A stretch of DNA of 48,717 bases from Eximiradius sp. GTDB taxonomy: Bacteria; Bacteroidota; Ignavibacteria; Kapaibacteriales; UBA2268. Shown here one piece after another: positions 17,542 through 25,843 of the stretch (positions within the stretch are counted from its first letter, which is position 1; every line of letters begins with the position of its first letter). The position numbers and the translations under genes are program-made. A model generated the notes under the pieces. The model was not told the origin of the DNA, ran no database searches, and saw only the letters and a program-made list of their open reading frames with translations. Location: positions 1 through 48,717 of the forward strand of contig CAKZLY010000035.1 in NCBI GenBank assembly GCA_937127445.1. The letters are read 5' to 3'.

Positions 17542-19716
17542 ATGGGAACTTTTGAAAGAATTAGGAAAATTTCACCTTATGCACTGGCTGCTTTTGTAGT
17601 TATTTTTGTTGGTTTTATGGTAGCAAGTGATGCGGATATTTCCACACTTTTGCAACAAGGCAGCAACCCTCAGACTGCAGCAATTGCTTATATTAATGGT
17701 GAAAAAATCCTCTATAAGGACTTTCAGGAAAGAGTAGAACAAGCAATTGAACAGCAAAGAGCTCAAATGCAAAACCCCGAAGCTGAAATTGACCAAAATC
17801 AGATTATGACCCAAGTCTGGGATCAAATGGTTACTGAAATTATTTTAAAGCAAGAAGCAGAAAAGTTTGGGATAAAAGTCACTAATAATGAAATTGTAGA
17901 TATTTTAATAGAAAATCCACCTGATTTTTTGGCTCGTTCATTCACTGATACAGCAGGGAATCTTAATAAACAAATTTACTACGATTTAATAACAAACCCA
18001 GAAAATATTGTAAAATACATGGGGCGAGACCCAAATCAAATCCCAATTGAAGAAAGAGAAAAAGCAATTAGTGATTTTAGAAACGATTTGATAAAAATTG
18101 AAAATTATCTTCGTTCTCAAAAACTAAACGAAGCTTTGAACACAACTATTACAACTACTGGAAGTTTCATTTCTCCGATGTATGCTAAAACAGTTCTCAA
18201 AGATGAAAATAGCTTTGCTGATGTTCGATTTATTCATCTTGGTGCAAAAGATATTAACCCCGATGAGATAAAGGTAACAGATCAAGAAATCAAAGATTAT
18301 TTCGAGAAAAACAAAAGATATTATAAAGGTGAAAACCAAAGAAAAATTAAGTATGTGCGAATTCCAATTCAACCTTCAAAAGATGATTCATTACGTGCAG
18401 AAAAAAGAGTTCAAAAAATATTGGATGATTTAAATACACTTACCGATATTGCTGCAATTGATAGTGCATTCGAAGTTAGAATTAGCGAATTTGGTGGCGA
18501 ATCTTACGATTGGAAATTAATTAAAGACATAGATCCAAGTCGCCTTTCCTATTTAGCAAATGCAGTTGAAAGACAAGTTATCGGTCCAGTGAAATTGTTT
18601 GACGGTACTTATTTCTTTCGTTTAGATGGACGTCGCAAAGGTGAAAATGAAGTTGTTCAGGCAAGCCATATTTTAGTTTCTTTTGGTAACAACAAAGACA
18701 GTGCAAAAGCAGAAGCTGACAAAATTCTTAAACGAGCTCGTTCTGGTGAAGATTTTGCTAAATTAGCTCAAGAGTTTTCTCAAGATAAAGGTTCAGCTAA
18801 TCAAGGCGGAGATTTAGGCTTCTTTGGAAAAGGACGCATGGTAAAACCATTTGAAGATGCCGCTTTTGGGGCTAATTCTGGTCAAATTGTTGGTCCAATA
18901 GAAACACAATTTGGTTATCATATCATAAAAGTAGTGGATAAAAAATCAGACGAATTAAAATACAGTGAAATTAAAATTACTCCTACAATTTCAAATCCAA
19001 CACGTAACAAGCTCTTTATGGATGCACATGCATTTGTCAAGCAAGTTGAAGAAGGGAAGTCTTTTGATGAATTAGCCAAACAACTTAATTTAAGAGTAGA
19101 TACATCTGATTTTATTTCCAAAACGTTCCCTTTATTTGGTTCTTGGGCACTTACAAACGAAGTATTTGAACTTGAAGTAGGTGGAGTTACAAAACCAAAA
19201 GAAACCAAGCAAAAAGAAATTGTTATTATGCAGGTAATCGATGCCGTTAGTGAGGGTGCACCAAGTTTAGCTGTTTATGAAAAGGAAGTTCGTAGAAACA
19301 TAATTCGCAAAAAACAAATTGAGATGCTGAAAGACAAAGCTCAAAAAGTATATAATGAAGTGAAAGCGATTGGCGATTTAGCTAATGTAACAAACCATAA
19401 TGTAATTCATCAAGAAAAACTGAGTAACAACGGTCAGGTACCTGGTGTCGGCATGGACGTTGTATTCACTAATGCAGTAATTAATTCAGAAACTGGTAAA
19501 ATATTAGAACCTATACGTGGTGAAAATGGGTGGTATATAGCTCAGGTATACTCCAAAATTATTCCGAACGATGGCGAAATTAATGCTAAATATATTGAAA
19601 AAGCTCGTGAGCTTCGCCAAAATGCTCGTGCTTCTGCTTATGGAAGCTGGTTCCAAACAATAAAACAAAAAGCTAAAATTGAAGATTATCGTTCCAAATT
19701 CTATTCTGAATATTAA
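17542..19716 (+). CDS. Membrane-anchored peptidyl-prolyl cis-trans isomerase (PpiD/SurA-like parvulin)
   Basis: This 724-residue periplasmic foldase is tethered by a single N-terminal membrane segment (about residues 12-30, YALAAFVVIFVGFMV). A SurA_N-like helical chaperone region follows (about 45-200, with EQRAQMQNPEAE and WDQMVTEIILKQEAEKFG). A parvulin rotamase domain spans about residues 373-463, starting VVQASHILVSF and continuing through GGDLGFFGKGRMVKPFEDAAF to ETQFGYHIIKV. A long C-terminal region resembles a second, degenerate parvulin unit. An AGGAG ribosome binding site lies 11 bases before the ATG. It is monocistronic, flanked by terminators on both sides. It probably assists outer-membrane and secreted protein folding. 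Confidence 0.92.
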   Translation: MGTFERIRKISPYALAAFVVIFVGFMVASDADISTLLQQGSNPQTAAIAYINGEKILYKDFQERVEQAIEQQRAQMQNPEAEIDQNQIMTQVWDQMVTEIILKQEAEKFGIKVTNNEIVDILIENPPDFLARSFTDTAGNLNKQIYYDLITNPENIVKYMGRDPNQIPIEEREKAISDFRNDLIKIENYLRSQKLNEALNTTITTTGSFISPMYAKTVLKDENSFADVRFIHLGAKDINPDEIKVTDQEIKDYFEKNKRYYKGENQRKIKYVRIPIQPSKDDSLRAEKRVQKILDDLNTLTDIAAIDSAFEVRISEFGGESYDWKLIKDIDPSRLSYLANAVERQVIGPVKLFDGTYFFRLDGRRKGENEVVQASHILVSFGNNKDSAKAEADKILKRARSGEDFAKLAQEFSQDKGSANQGGDLGFFGKGRMVKPFEDAAFGANSGQIVGPIETQFGYHIIKVVDKKSDELKYSEIKITPTISNPTRNKLFMDAHAFVKQVEEGKSFDELAKQLNLRVDTSDFISKTFPLFGSWALTNEVFELEVGGVTKPKETKQKEIVIMQVIDAVSEGAPSLAVYEKEVRRNIIRKKQIEMLKDKAQKVYNEVKAIGDLANVTNHNVIHQEKLSNNGQVPGVGMDVVFTNAVINSETGKILEPIRGENGWYIAQVYSKIIPNDGEINAKYIEKARELRQNARASAYGSWFQTIKQKAKIEDYRSKFYSEY

Positions 19717-19734
19717 GAGCGATTTTTATAAAAA

Positions 19735-19765
19735 GGGCTGCTCAATAATTGGGCAGCCTTTTTTC
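19735..19765 (+). terminator. Terminator after the parvulin gene
   Basis: GGGCTGCTC (19735-19743) pairs with GGGCAGCCT (19751-19759), including two G-T wobbles, around a seven-base AT loop. A run of six T follows, the classic intrinsic terminator form. Confidence 0.88.
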
Positions 19766-19809
19766 TTAGCAACTTTACTTTAATAACCTTCTAAATATAA
19801 GTTCATAAA

Positions 19810-20592
19810 TTATTCATTAGTAAAATTAGGCAATCTTTTTTCTAAATAAGCAAGAGTTCCTTCCTTAAAGTCCTTGGTGCCACATATTTCACCAAATCTC
19901 TCACTTTCATAATGAAGACCTTCAAGCAAAGACATTTCCTGAGATTTGTTGATGCAATTTATTGAGGCTTTTATTGCCAATTTGCTGTTTTTTAAACAAT
20001 TATTTAAAAACTCTATTGTTTTGTCGAACAATTCTTCTTGAGAGAAAACTTTATTAACAAGACCAATTCTGAAAGCTTCGTTTGCATCAATCATTGCACC
20101 GGAAATAATAAGTTCGACTGCTTTTGCTTTACCAACAATACGAGGTAAACGTTGCGATGCTCCATAACCTGGAATGACTCCTAAGCTAACTTCTGGTTGT
20201 CCAATTTTAGCATTTTCAGACGCAAAACGGATATGACAAGCAAGAGCAAGTTCACACCCACCGCCGAGTGCATATCCATTAATAGCCGCTATAACAGGAA
20301 TTGGTAATTGTTCAATGCGTTTAAAAACGTAACTACCATATTCAGAGAATAACTTTCCAGTTTGCTTATCACAATTGTGCAATTCAAAAATATCAGCACC
20401 TGCTGCAAAAGCTTTATCACCTGAGCCAGTAATTATTAGTCCATATATAGAATGGTTTGTCTCTATATTCTTTATACAATCATCGAGTTCATCTAATATT
20501 TTTTTATTGAGAGCATTTAATTTTTCAGGACGATGAAGCTTTATGATTGCAACGTCTCCAACACGCTCGAAAATAATAGTATCGTAAGGCAT
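19810..20592 (-). CDS. Enoyl-CoA hydratase (crotonase family)
   Basis: The enzyme hydrates trans-2-enoyl-CoA to 3-hydroxyacyl-CoA in fatty-acid or amino-acid catabolism. The crotonase fold is clear: the oxyanion-hole segment AFAAGADIFEL (61-71), GYALGGGCELALAC (106-119) and GQPEVSLGVIPGYGASQRL (131-149). Both catalytic glutamates known from mammalian hydratase are present, as Glu114 (GGGCEL) and Glu134 (GQPEV), which supports hydratase rather than isomerase activity. Length of 260 aa is typical. A ribosome binding site AGGAAG precedes the start. The next gene upstream on this strand is a lipoprotein gene with no evident functional link. Confidence 0.93.
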   Translation of the reverse strand: MPYDTIIFERVGDVAIIKLHRPEKLNALNKKILDELDDCIKNIETNHSIYGLIITGSGDKAFAAGADIFELHNCDKQTGKLFSEYGSYVFKRIEQLPIPVIAAINGYALGGGCELALACHIRFASENAKIGQPEVSLGVIPGYGASQRLPRIVGKAKAVELIISGAMIDANEAFRIGLVNKVFSQEELFDKTIEFLNNCLKNSKLAIKASINCINKSQEMSLLEGLHYESERFGEICGTKDFKEGTLAYLEKRLPNFTNE

Positions 20593-20609
20593 GTTACTTC
20601 CTAATTATG

Positions 20610-21656
20610 TTAATTAATGAAATTTTTATAGATCTGCTGCTCATAGCCGGGAATCACCTGATCGATCAACCCTTCTACAACAAATCTCATTGGCAACATT
20701 TTTGCTTTTATTTTCCCGATTCCTGGCACGTAATAAATTGAAAGCACTCTCTCAAGATTTAATGGTAAATTCCCAAATTGTGTCTGAGCATTGCCAACAA
20801 ATTTAAATTTATAATCAACCTGAACAGCATTTTGGAATGTTGTGGAACTGATAGTAGTTGAAACATTCCCTTTATTTATCCCATCAATTGTAAGTTCACC
20901 ATTAAGTGTGCCGAATGTAAATTGTTCATTTATAAATGTATGAGAATAAATACGCCAATCATTTTGGTTTGGGTTAATGATTTTTACCCATTGGTCAGCG
21001 ATTTCGAATGGTAAAACAAATCCAGAAGCTCCAAAATTGACCAAATCATCAAACCAGCTTGAATGTGCATAGTAAGCATTACCGACTTTATAATAGTATT
21101 GATTTTTGTTTTGATTGTATTGATTTGAATTATCAACAGTAGAAAAGCTCAAAAACTTATATGCTTCTTGCTGCAAAATCATTTCTTTACCAACACAAAC
21201 TAAGCTATCCAACGTAAAATAGTTCATTACTGGATTCGCATTAGTATCAAGCTGATATTTTTTATAAACCCAATACCATCCATTACCTAAAGGCAAAAGG
21301 TCACCATTCAGTGCAATGACCACAAAATCAGTTTCACTGTAATAAGTCTTACCTTTGTATGTAATTGAAATTTTTCCAGTCGTTGCCTCAGAAGGAACAA
21401 AAGTTCTAATTACATAACGATTGTTACCAGATGCTTTAGTAATAGTATCAATTACTGCAACTTTCCCATTAAACTTAACTTCAAGTTCAGATTTTTTATT
21501 AGTAAATCCTTCAATAACAATTTCCACAACATTCCCAACCGATCCCGAACTTGGAGCAAAATAAATAATCTTATTTTCAGTAGGTTGAGTAGAATTATCA
21601 TCACTGCAACTTGCTAAAAGTAAGATGGCAAATAATATGAAAACATTTTTTTTCAT
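20610..21656 (-). CDS. Lipoprotein with IPT/TIG domain (tandem paralogue 1)
   Basis: A lipoprotein signal ends in LLASC, followed by Ser-Asp-Asp, so the protein (348 aa) is lipidated at Cys17. Residues about 30-115 form an IPT/TIG immunoglobulin-like domain (IYFAPSSGSVGNVVEIVIEG). The rest is a beta-rich domain shared with the next two genes: GNGWYWVYKKYQLD, VLPFEIADQWVKI, and near the end ERVLSIYYVPGIGKI. No enzymatic motif is visible. Its function is unknown; the cell-surface or periplasmic location is inferred from the signal. A GAGG ribosome binding site lies just upstream of the ATG. It is the last of three co-directional paralogues. Confidence 0.85.
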   Translation of the reverse strand: MKKNVFILFAILLLASCSDDNSTQPTENKIIYFAPSSGSVGNVVEIVIEGFTNKKSELEVKFNGKVAVIDTITKASGNNRYVIRTFVPSEATTGKISITYKGKTYYSETDFVVIALNGDLLPLGNGWYWVYKKYQLDTNANPVMNYFTLDSLVCVGKEMILQQEAYKFLSFSTVDNSNQYNQNKNQYYYKVGNAYYAHSSWFDDLVNFGASGFVLPFEIADQWVKIINPNQNDWRIYSHTFINEQFTFGTLNGELTIDGINKGNVSTTISSTTFQNAVQVDYKFKFVGNAQTQFGNLPLNLERVLSIYYVPGIGKIKAKMLPMRFVVEGLIDQVIPGYEQQIYKNFIN

Positions 21657-21679
21657 TACCTCTTCCCTACTTAAAAATA

Positions 21680-22504
21680 TTATAAGGATAATTTGCTAAC
21701 ATTATAACGGACTAAATTTTTCTGGTAACCTTCAATATCAAACTTTTGAGTTCCCATTGTTCCAAGATTTATTTCAATTGTTTTAGATTCGAGAAGTGAT
21801 TTAACCAATCCAATATTTTCAACAAAATAAAATCTTTGGACTAAATTTACTTCTATCGGAAAATTTAAAATAGTGTAGCTTAAATTACCCTTTATTGAAT
21901 GGTTTAAAATAACTTCAACAGCGTCAAAAGAAATGCTCCCAATAGTAATTTTAGTATTAGTAGTGTTACGTGTTGCTTTAACTGTGTAATTTGCATTAAA
22001 TTTTAAAGCAATTGGTAAGTTAGGAAGTTGAACTGTTTCGTTAGCGAATTGATGGGAGAATACATCCCAATTTGTTGCCTGGAAATCAGCTAAAACAATC
22101 CATTTGTTCTCTATTTTGTCAATGGGTAGACCGAAAACAGCGTTTGCAGGTAAAACATATTTTGTTTCTGTATATAATTTGGGTTTTTCATAATAAAAAT
22201 GGTAACGAGCAGTTTCTACAGGCAATTCGTTAATAAACCAAGAATATTGAACAAAAGGAAATGCCTCTTTTTGCAAGTATGTTACGCTCGAAGCTGTCAT
22301 AACTGAGTCGTTTCGTTTTGTATCAGGTTTTATCTGATTTTGCATATCTAAATCGTAATTCTCATAAAACCAGTAATTCCCAGCTTTAAGCGGGAAATAA
22401 TTCTTTTCCTGAGAATTATCATCAATTGGATTATTGTTGTTGTCATCGTCTGAGCAAGCAAACAAAAAGAATGGTAACAAAAATAACAAAACATACTTTT
22501 TCAT
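21680..22504 (-). CDS. Lipoprotein of unknown function (tandem paralogue 2)
   Basis: This 274-residue protein has a lipobox LFAC followed by SDDDNNNN, an Asp-rich spacer common in exported FCB-group lipoproteins. It lacks the IPT/TIG domain of paralogue 1 but shares the main domain: KAGNYWFYENYDLD, FGLPIDKIENKWIVLADF, NWDVFSHQF and, near the end, VQRFYFVENIGLVKS. It lies 23 bases upstream of paralogue 1 and 10 bases downstream of paralogue 3, which suggests one transcript. No catalytic signature was recognised. Confidence 0.85.
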   Translation of the reverse strand: MKKYVLLFLLPFFLFACSDDDNNNNPIDDNSQEKNYFPLKAGNYWFYENYDLDMQNQIKPDTKRNDSVMTASSVTYLQKEAFPFVQYSWFINELPVETARYHFYYEKPKLYTETKYVLPANAVFGLPIDKIENKWIVLADFQATNWDVFSHQFANETVQLPNLPIALKFNANYTVKATRNTTNTKITIGSISFDAVEVILNHSIKGNLSYTILNFPIEVNLVQRFYFVENIGLVKSLLESKTIEINLGTMGTQKFDIEGYQKNLVRYNVSKLSL

Positions 22505-22514
22505 AATAAACCCC

Positions 22515-23279
22515 CTATTTTATTAAATAATTAGTTAACACTGATTTCGAACCAGGGACTGTAAATCCTAAAAGCTGCACTTTGGTTGGTTGATTAATTT
22601 GTTGAACAAGCCCAATTCCATTTACAAAATGAACATAAATTTTTTGTTCAAAATTCAAGTTAACAGGAATCGGAGCTTGCTGAAATTTTAAATTTCCATT
22701 AAATGATACATTCAGATAAAATTCATATGCTTGAAATTTCTTATTATTCAATAGGAAATCTTTTTTACCTCTGTTTTCGCCTGTAATAAGCAATTTGCCA
22801 GAAATTGTACCCAATCCCATAAATGAAGTTTCTGGAATTTCATCCTCGAATGCTTTCCAATCATCATCATTTATATCCGCAACTTTTACCCATTGCTCTT
22901 TGAAAGTAAAAGGCAACCCCGGCAGCCCTCCACCACTAAAAAATTGATTAAATCTACTTGAATGCATATATAATTTTTGGTTTTCTTCATACGAATAATA
23001 TTCAGATGTTGATAATTCTTGCCCATTGTAATTTTTTGTTGTTGTAAAAAATATCGTTCCTAATTTGTCAAGCAGAGTTTTTTGACCAGAAACAACAACC
23101 GAGTCGTAATTATTTGATTTTTTCTCAACGTTGTTTGAGTCAATATCATAGTTTTCGTATATCCAATAGGAATGAAGACTTTTCGGTTGAATTTCTGACT
23201 TTGTTGGGGAGGTGCTATTTTTATCAGAACAAGAGTATAAAAGTACAATAAGAAATATTAAATACACTCTTTTTTTCAT
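22515..23279 (-). CDS. Lipoprotein of unknown function (tandem paralogue 3)
   Basis: The start at 23279 gives the signal MKKRVYLIFLIVLLYSC with the lipid-modified Cys at 17, and has AGGA a few bases upstream. An earlier in-frame start 13 codons upstream would bury the signal and is rejected. The mature protein shares the family domain: LHSYWIYENYDID, LPFTFKEQWVKVADI, DDDWKAFEDE and, near the end, EQKIYVHFVNGIGLV. It is the first gene of the three-paralogue cluster. Its promoter probably lies in the 150-base gap to tex, which also has an AT hairpin (23380-23396). Confidence 0.84.
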   Translation of the reverse strand: MKKRVYLIFLIVLLYSCSDKNSTSPTKSEIQPKSLHSYWIYENYDIDSNNVEKKSNNYDSVVVSGQKTLLDKLGTIFFTTTKNYNGQELSTSEYYSYEENQKLYMHSSRFNQFFSGGGLPGLPFTFKEQWVKVADINDDDWKAFEDEIPETSFMGLGTISGKLLITGENRGKKDFLLNNKKFQAYEFYLNVSFNGNLKFQQAPIPVNLNFEQKIYVHFVNGIGLVQQINQPTKVQLLGFTVPGSKSVLTNYLIK

Positions 23280-23379
23280 AAATTCCTCGAATAATTTATA
23301 TTTGGAACTATATAACAATATACTCTATAATTTAACAAAAGTTTTAAATTATTAATTTCAAACTGTAAAACGATAATAA

Positions 23380-23396
23380 ACTATAAAAATTATAGT
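23380..23396. other. Small AT hairpin between tex and the lipoprotein cluster
   Basis: ACTATAA (23380-23386) and TTATAGT (23390-23396) form a perfect seven-base inverted repeat with a three-base loop. It could be a weak terminator for tex or an operator for the lipoprotein genes. There is no G-C content in the stem beyond one pair, so the call is tentative. Confidence 0.4.
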
Positions 23397-23430
23397 ATAT
23401 AGCATAATAAAAAATTCCCGACAGCAAAAC

Positions 23431-25662
23431 CTAATTAGAAAACTTAGAACGCAAATCCTCTATTGTAAATGAAATTTTGTTTTTCTTATGTCGTTTTTCC
23501 TTATTTTCAATTGCTTGCTTAATTGACAAACTAATTCGTCGAAGTTTTTCATTAACTTCTAACACTTTTACTTTGACTATTTGCCCAACTTTTATAACTT
23601 TTGTCGGGTCATTAACGTAATTGTGCGAAATTTCAGAAATATGCACCAGCCCATCTTGATGAACCCCAATATCTACAAATGCACCAAAATTAGTTATATT
23701 AGTTACAACTCCTTCGAGTATCATCCCAACTTTTAGGTCTGAAATTTCATTAATACCTTCTTGAAAGTTAGCCCAGCGAAATTCATCGCGTGGATCGCGA
23801 CCAGGTTTTTCAAGTTCGGCAATAATATCTAAAAGTGTAGGTAAGCCGATATCATTAGTGCAATACTTCTGTAAATCAATACTTTTAAGTATTTTAGGAT
23901 AATTAACGATTTCTTCTAGCGATAGGTTTAAATCCTTTGAAAGCATCTCAACAACATAATAACTTTCAGGGTGGACAGCAGTATTGTCCAGAATATTCTC
24001 GGCATTACGAATACGTAAAAACCCAGCAGCTTGTTCGAAAGTCTTTTCTCCTAAAAACGGAACATTTAGAAGTTCTTTACGAGAGGTGAATTTTCCGTTT
24101 TGATTTCGCCATTCAATAATTTTGTCGGCTACCCGCGGGGTAATTCCTGAAACATAGGTTAAGAGTTCTTTTGAAGCAGTATTTAAATCAACACCAACAT
24201 AGTTAACGCAGCTCGCTACAGTTTCCTCAAGTTTCTTTTTGAGTAATTTTTGGTCGACATCGTGTTGGTATTGACCAACACCAATAGATTTCGGGTCAAT
24301 TTTCACAAGTTCGGCAAGTGGGTCTTGCAAACGGCGTCCAATGCTTATTGCACCACGCACTGTTAAATCAAGTTCGGGAAATTCTTCTTGGGCAACTTTG
24401 CTTGCTGAATAGACAGAAGCACCTGATTCATTAACAATTACTAGAATTGGTTTTAATGTAATATTCGAAATCGTCTCACGAACAAATGTTTCAGTTTCTC
24501 GGCTTGCAGTTCCATTACCAATAGCGATAAGTTCTATACGATAATTATTAATGAATGTAGTTAAAATTTTTTTCGCTTCATTTTTTTCATATTCAGAATT
24601 GAAGGGAAATATAGTTTTATATTCAAGGAACTTGCCTGTTTCATCTAAGACTGCCAATTTACAACCTGTGCGAAATCCAGGGTCGATACCAATTGTTCGT
24701 TTTTGTCCAGCAGGTGCAGCAAGTAAAATTTGACGAAGGTTCTTTTCGAAAACTTTGATTGATTCTTCGTCTGCATAGACTTTTTTCGCAAGACGAACTT
24801 CTCCAATAATTGAATTTTTAATTAATCGGGAGAAGCTATCCTTAATAGTATTTTCATAAAATTTACGGATGTTTTCATTTTTATTAAAAATAATTTTATT
24901 GTTTAAATAATTAAAAATGTTCACTTCATCGAACTCGACATCCAACAATATTATTCCTTCGGCCTCTCCACGTCGTAGGGCAAGCATTGTGTGTGGTTGA
25001 ATATCCTTGACTTTTACTTTAAAATCACGATATGTTTCAAATTTAGTAGTGTCTGGTTCAAACTCATCTTTGATTTGCGATTTGAAATATCCGTTTTCAA
25101 TAATGAAATTACGTACCCAAGAGCGATATTCAGCAACCTCGGAAATTTCTTCTGCAATAATGTGAGCTGCACCTGTTAATGCTTCTTTTGCAGAAGCAAC
25201 TCCTTTTTCGAGATTAATAAATTGTTCAGCTTCTTTTAATAAATCCAAATCATCTGCATTAAACGTATTATGCTGTTTTATCGTTTGAGCTAAAGGTTCA
25301 AGTCCTTTTTCCTTAGCAATTGTTGCACGTGTTCGTTTCTTAGGTTTGAAAGGAAGATACAAATCTTCAAGTTCTGTTTTAGAAAGACAGCTTTCTATTT
25401 GATATTTTAGTTCATTGGTTAATTTCCCTTGTTCAGAAATTGTATTAAGAACAGTTTTTTTACGCTCTTCAAGTTCAATAAGATACTCAAACCTATCAAA
25501 AATTTGTCTTAAAATAACTTCATCTAAATTACCAGTCCTTTCTTTACGATAACGAGCAATAAAATGAAGAGTAGCACCTTCGTTGTGAAGATTTAAAGTG
25601 TTTTCTACTTGCCATTGTTGAAGGTTGAACTCTTCTGCCAATAATTTTCTAATGTCTAACAT
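23431..25662 (-). CDS. tex: Tex-family RNA-binding transcription accessory protein
   Basis: Tex proteins bind nucleic acid and are linked to transcription and stress fitness. The 743-residue chain has the Tex N-terminal helical region (residues 1-200), a YqgF RNase H-like domain beginning KRTIGIDPGFRTGCKLAVLD (321-340), a helix-hairpin-helix segment VDLNTASKELLTYVSGI (about 500-540) and a C-terminal S1 RNA-binding domain (about 650-720, VTNITNFGAFVDIGVHQDGL). Length and order match the family. A GAGG ribosome binding site lies five bases before the ATG. Confidence 0.96.
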   Translation of the reverse strand: MLDIRKLLAEEFNLQQWQVENTLNLHNEGATLHFIARYRKERTGNLDEVILRQIFDRFEYLIELEERKKTVLNTISEQGKLTNELKYQIESCLSKTELEDLYLPFKPKKRTRATIAKEKGLEPLAQTIKQHNTFNADDLDLLKEAEQFINLEKGVASAKEALTGAAHIIAEEISEVAEYRSWVRNFIIENGYFKSQIKDEFEPDTTKFETYRDFKVKVKDIQPHTMLALRRGEAEGIILLDVEFDEVNIFNYLNNKIIFNKNENIRKFYENTIKDSFSRLIKNSIIGEVRLAKKVYADEESIKVFEKNLRQILLAAPAGQKRTIGIDPGFRTGCKLAVLDETGKFLEYKTIFPFNSEYEKNEAKKILTTFINNYRIELIAIGNGTASRETETFVRETISNITLKPILVIVNESGASVYSASKVAQEEFPELDLTVRGAISIGRRLQDPLAELVKIDPKSIGVGQYQHDVDQKLLKKKLEETVASCVNYVGVDLNTASKELLTYVSGITPRVADKIIEWRNQNGKFTSRKELLNVPFLGEKTFEQAAGFLRIRNAENILDNTAVHPESYYVVEMLSKDLNLSLEEIVNYPKILKSIDLQKYCTNDIGLPTLLDIIAELEKPGRDPRDEFRWANFQEGINEISDLKVGMILEGVVTNITNFGAFVDIGVHQDGLVHISEISHNYVNDPTKVIKVGQIVKVKVLEVNEKLRRISLSIKQAIENKEKRHKKNKISFTIEDLRSKFSN

Positions 25663-25843
25663 TTTACCTCATTGAAAAAAAAACAGAAGGCAAAAATAAA
25701 AAATATCGATGAGTGTAACTAATTTGAAATTTCTATTGTCTTAAATTATGTTTTTTGTAGAAGAACAAAATATTTGTAATTTTGTTAAATTTTTGTTAAA
25801 AACTGTTGTTTGTCTATTTTTTTCACATTTTTGGAGACTTGTA

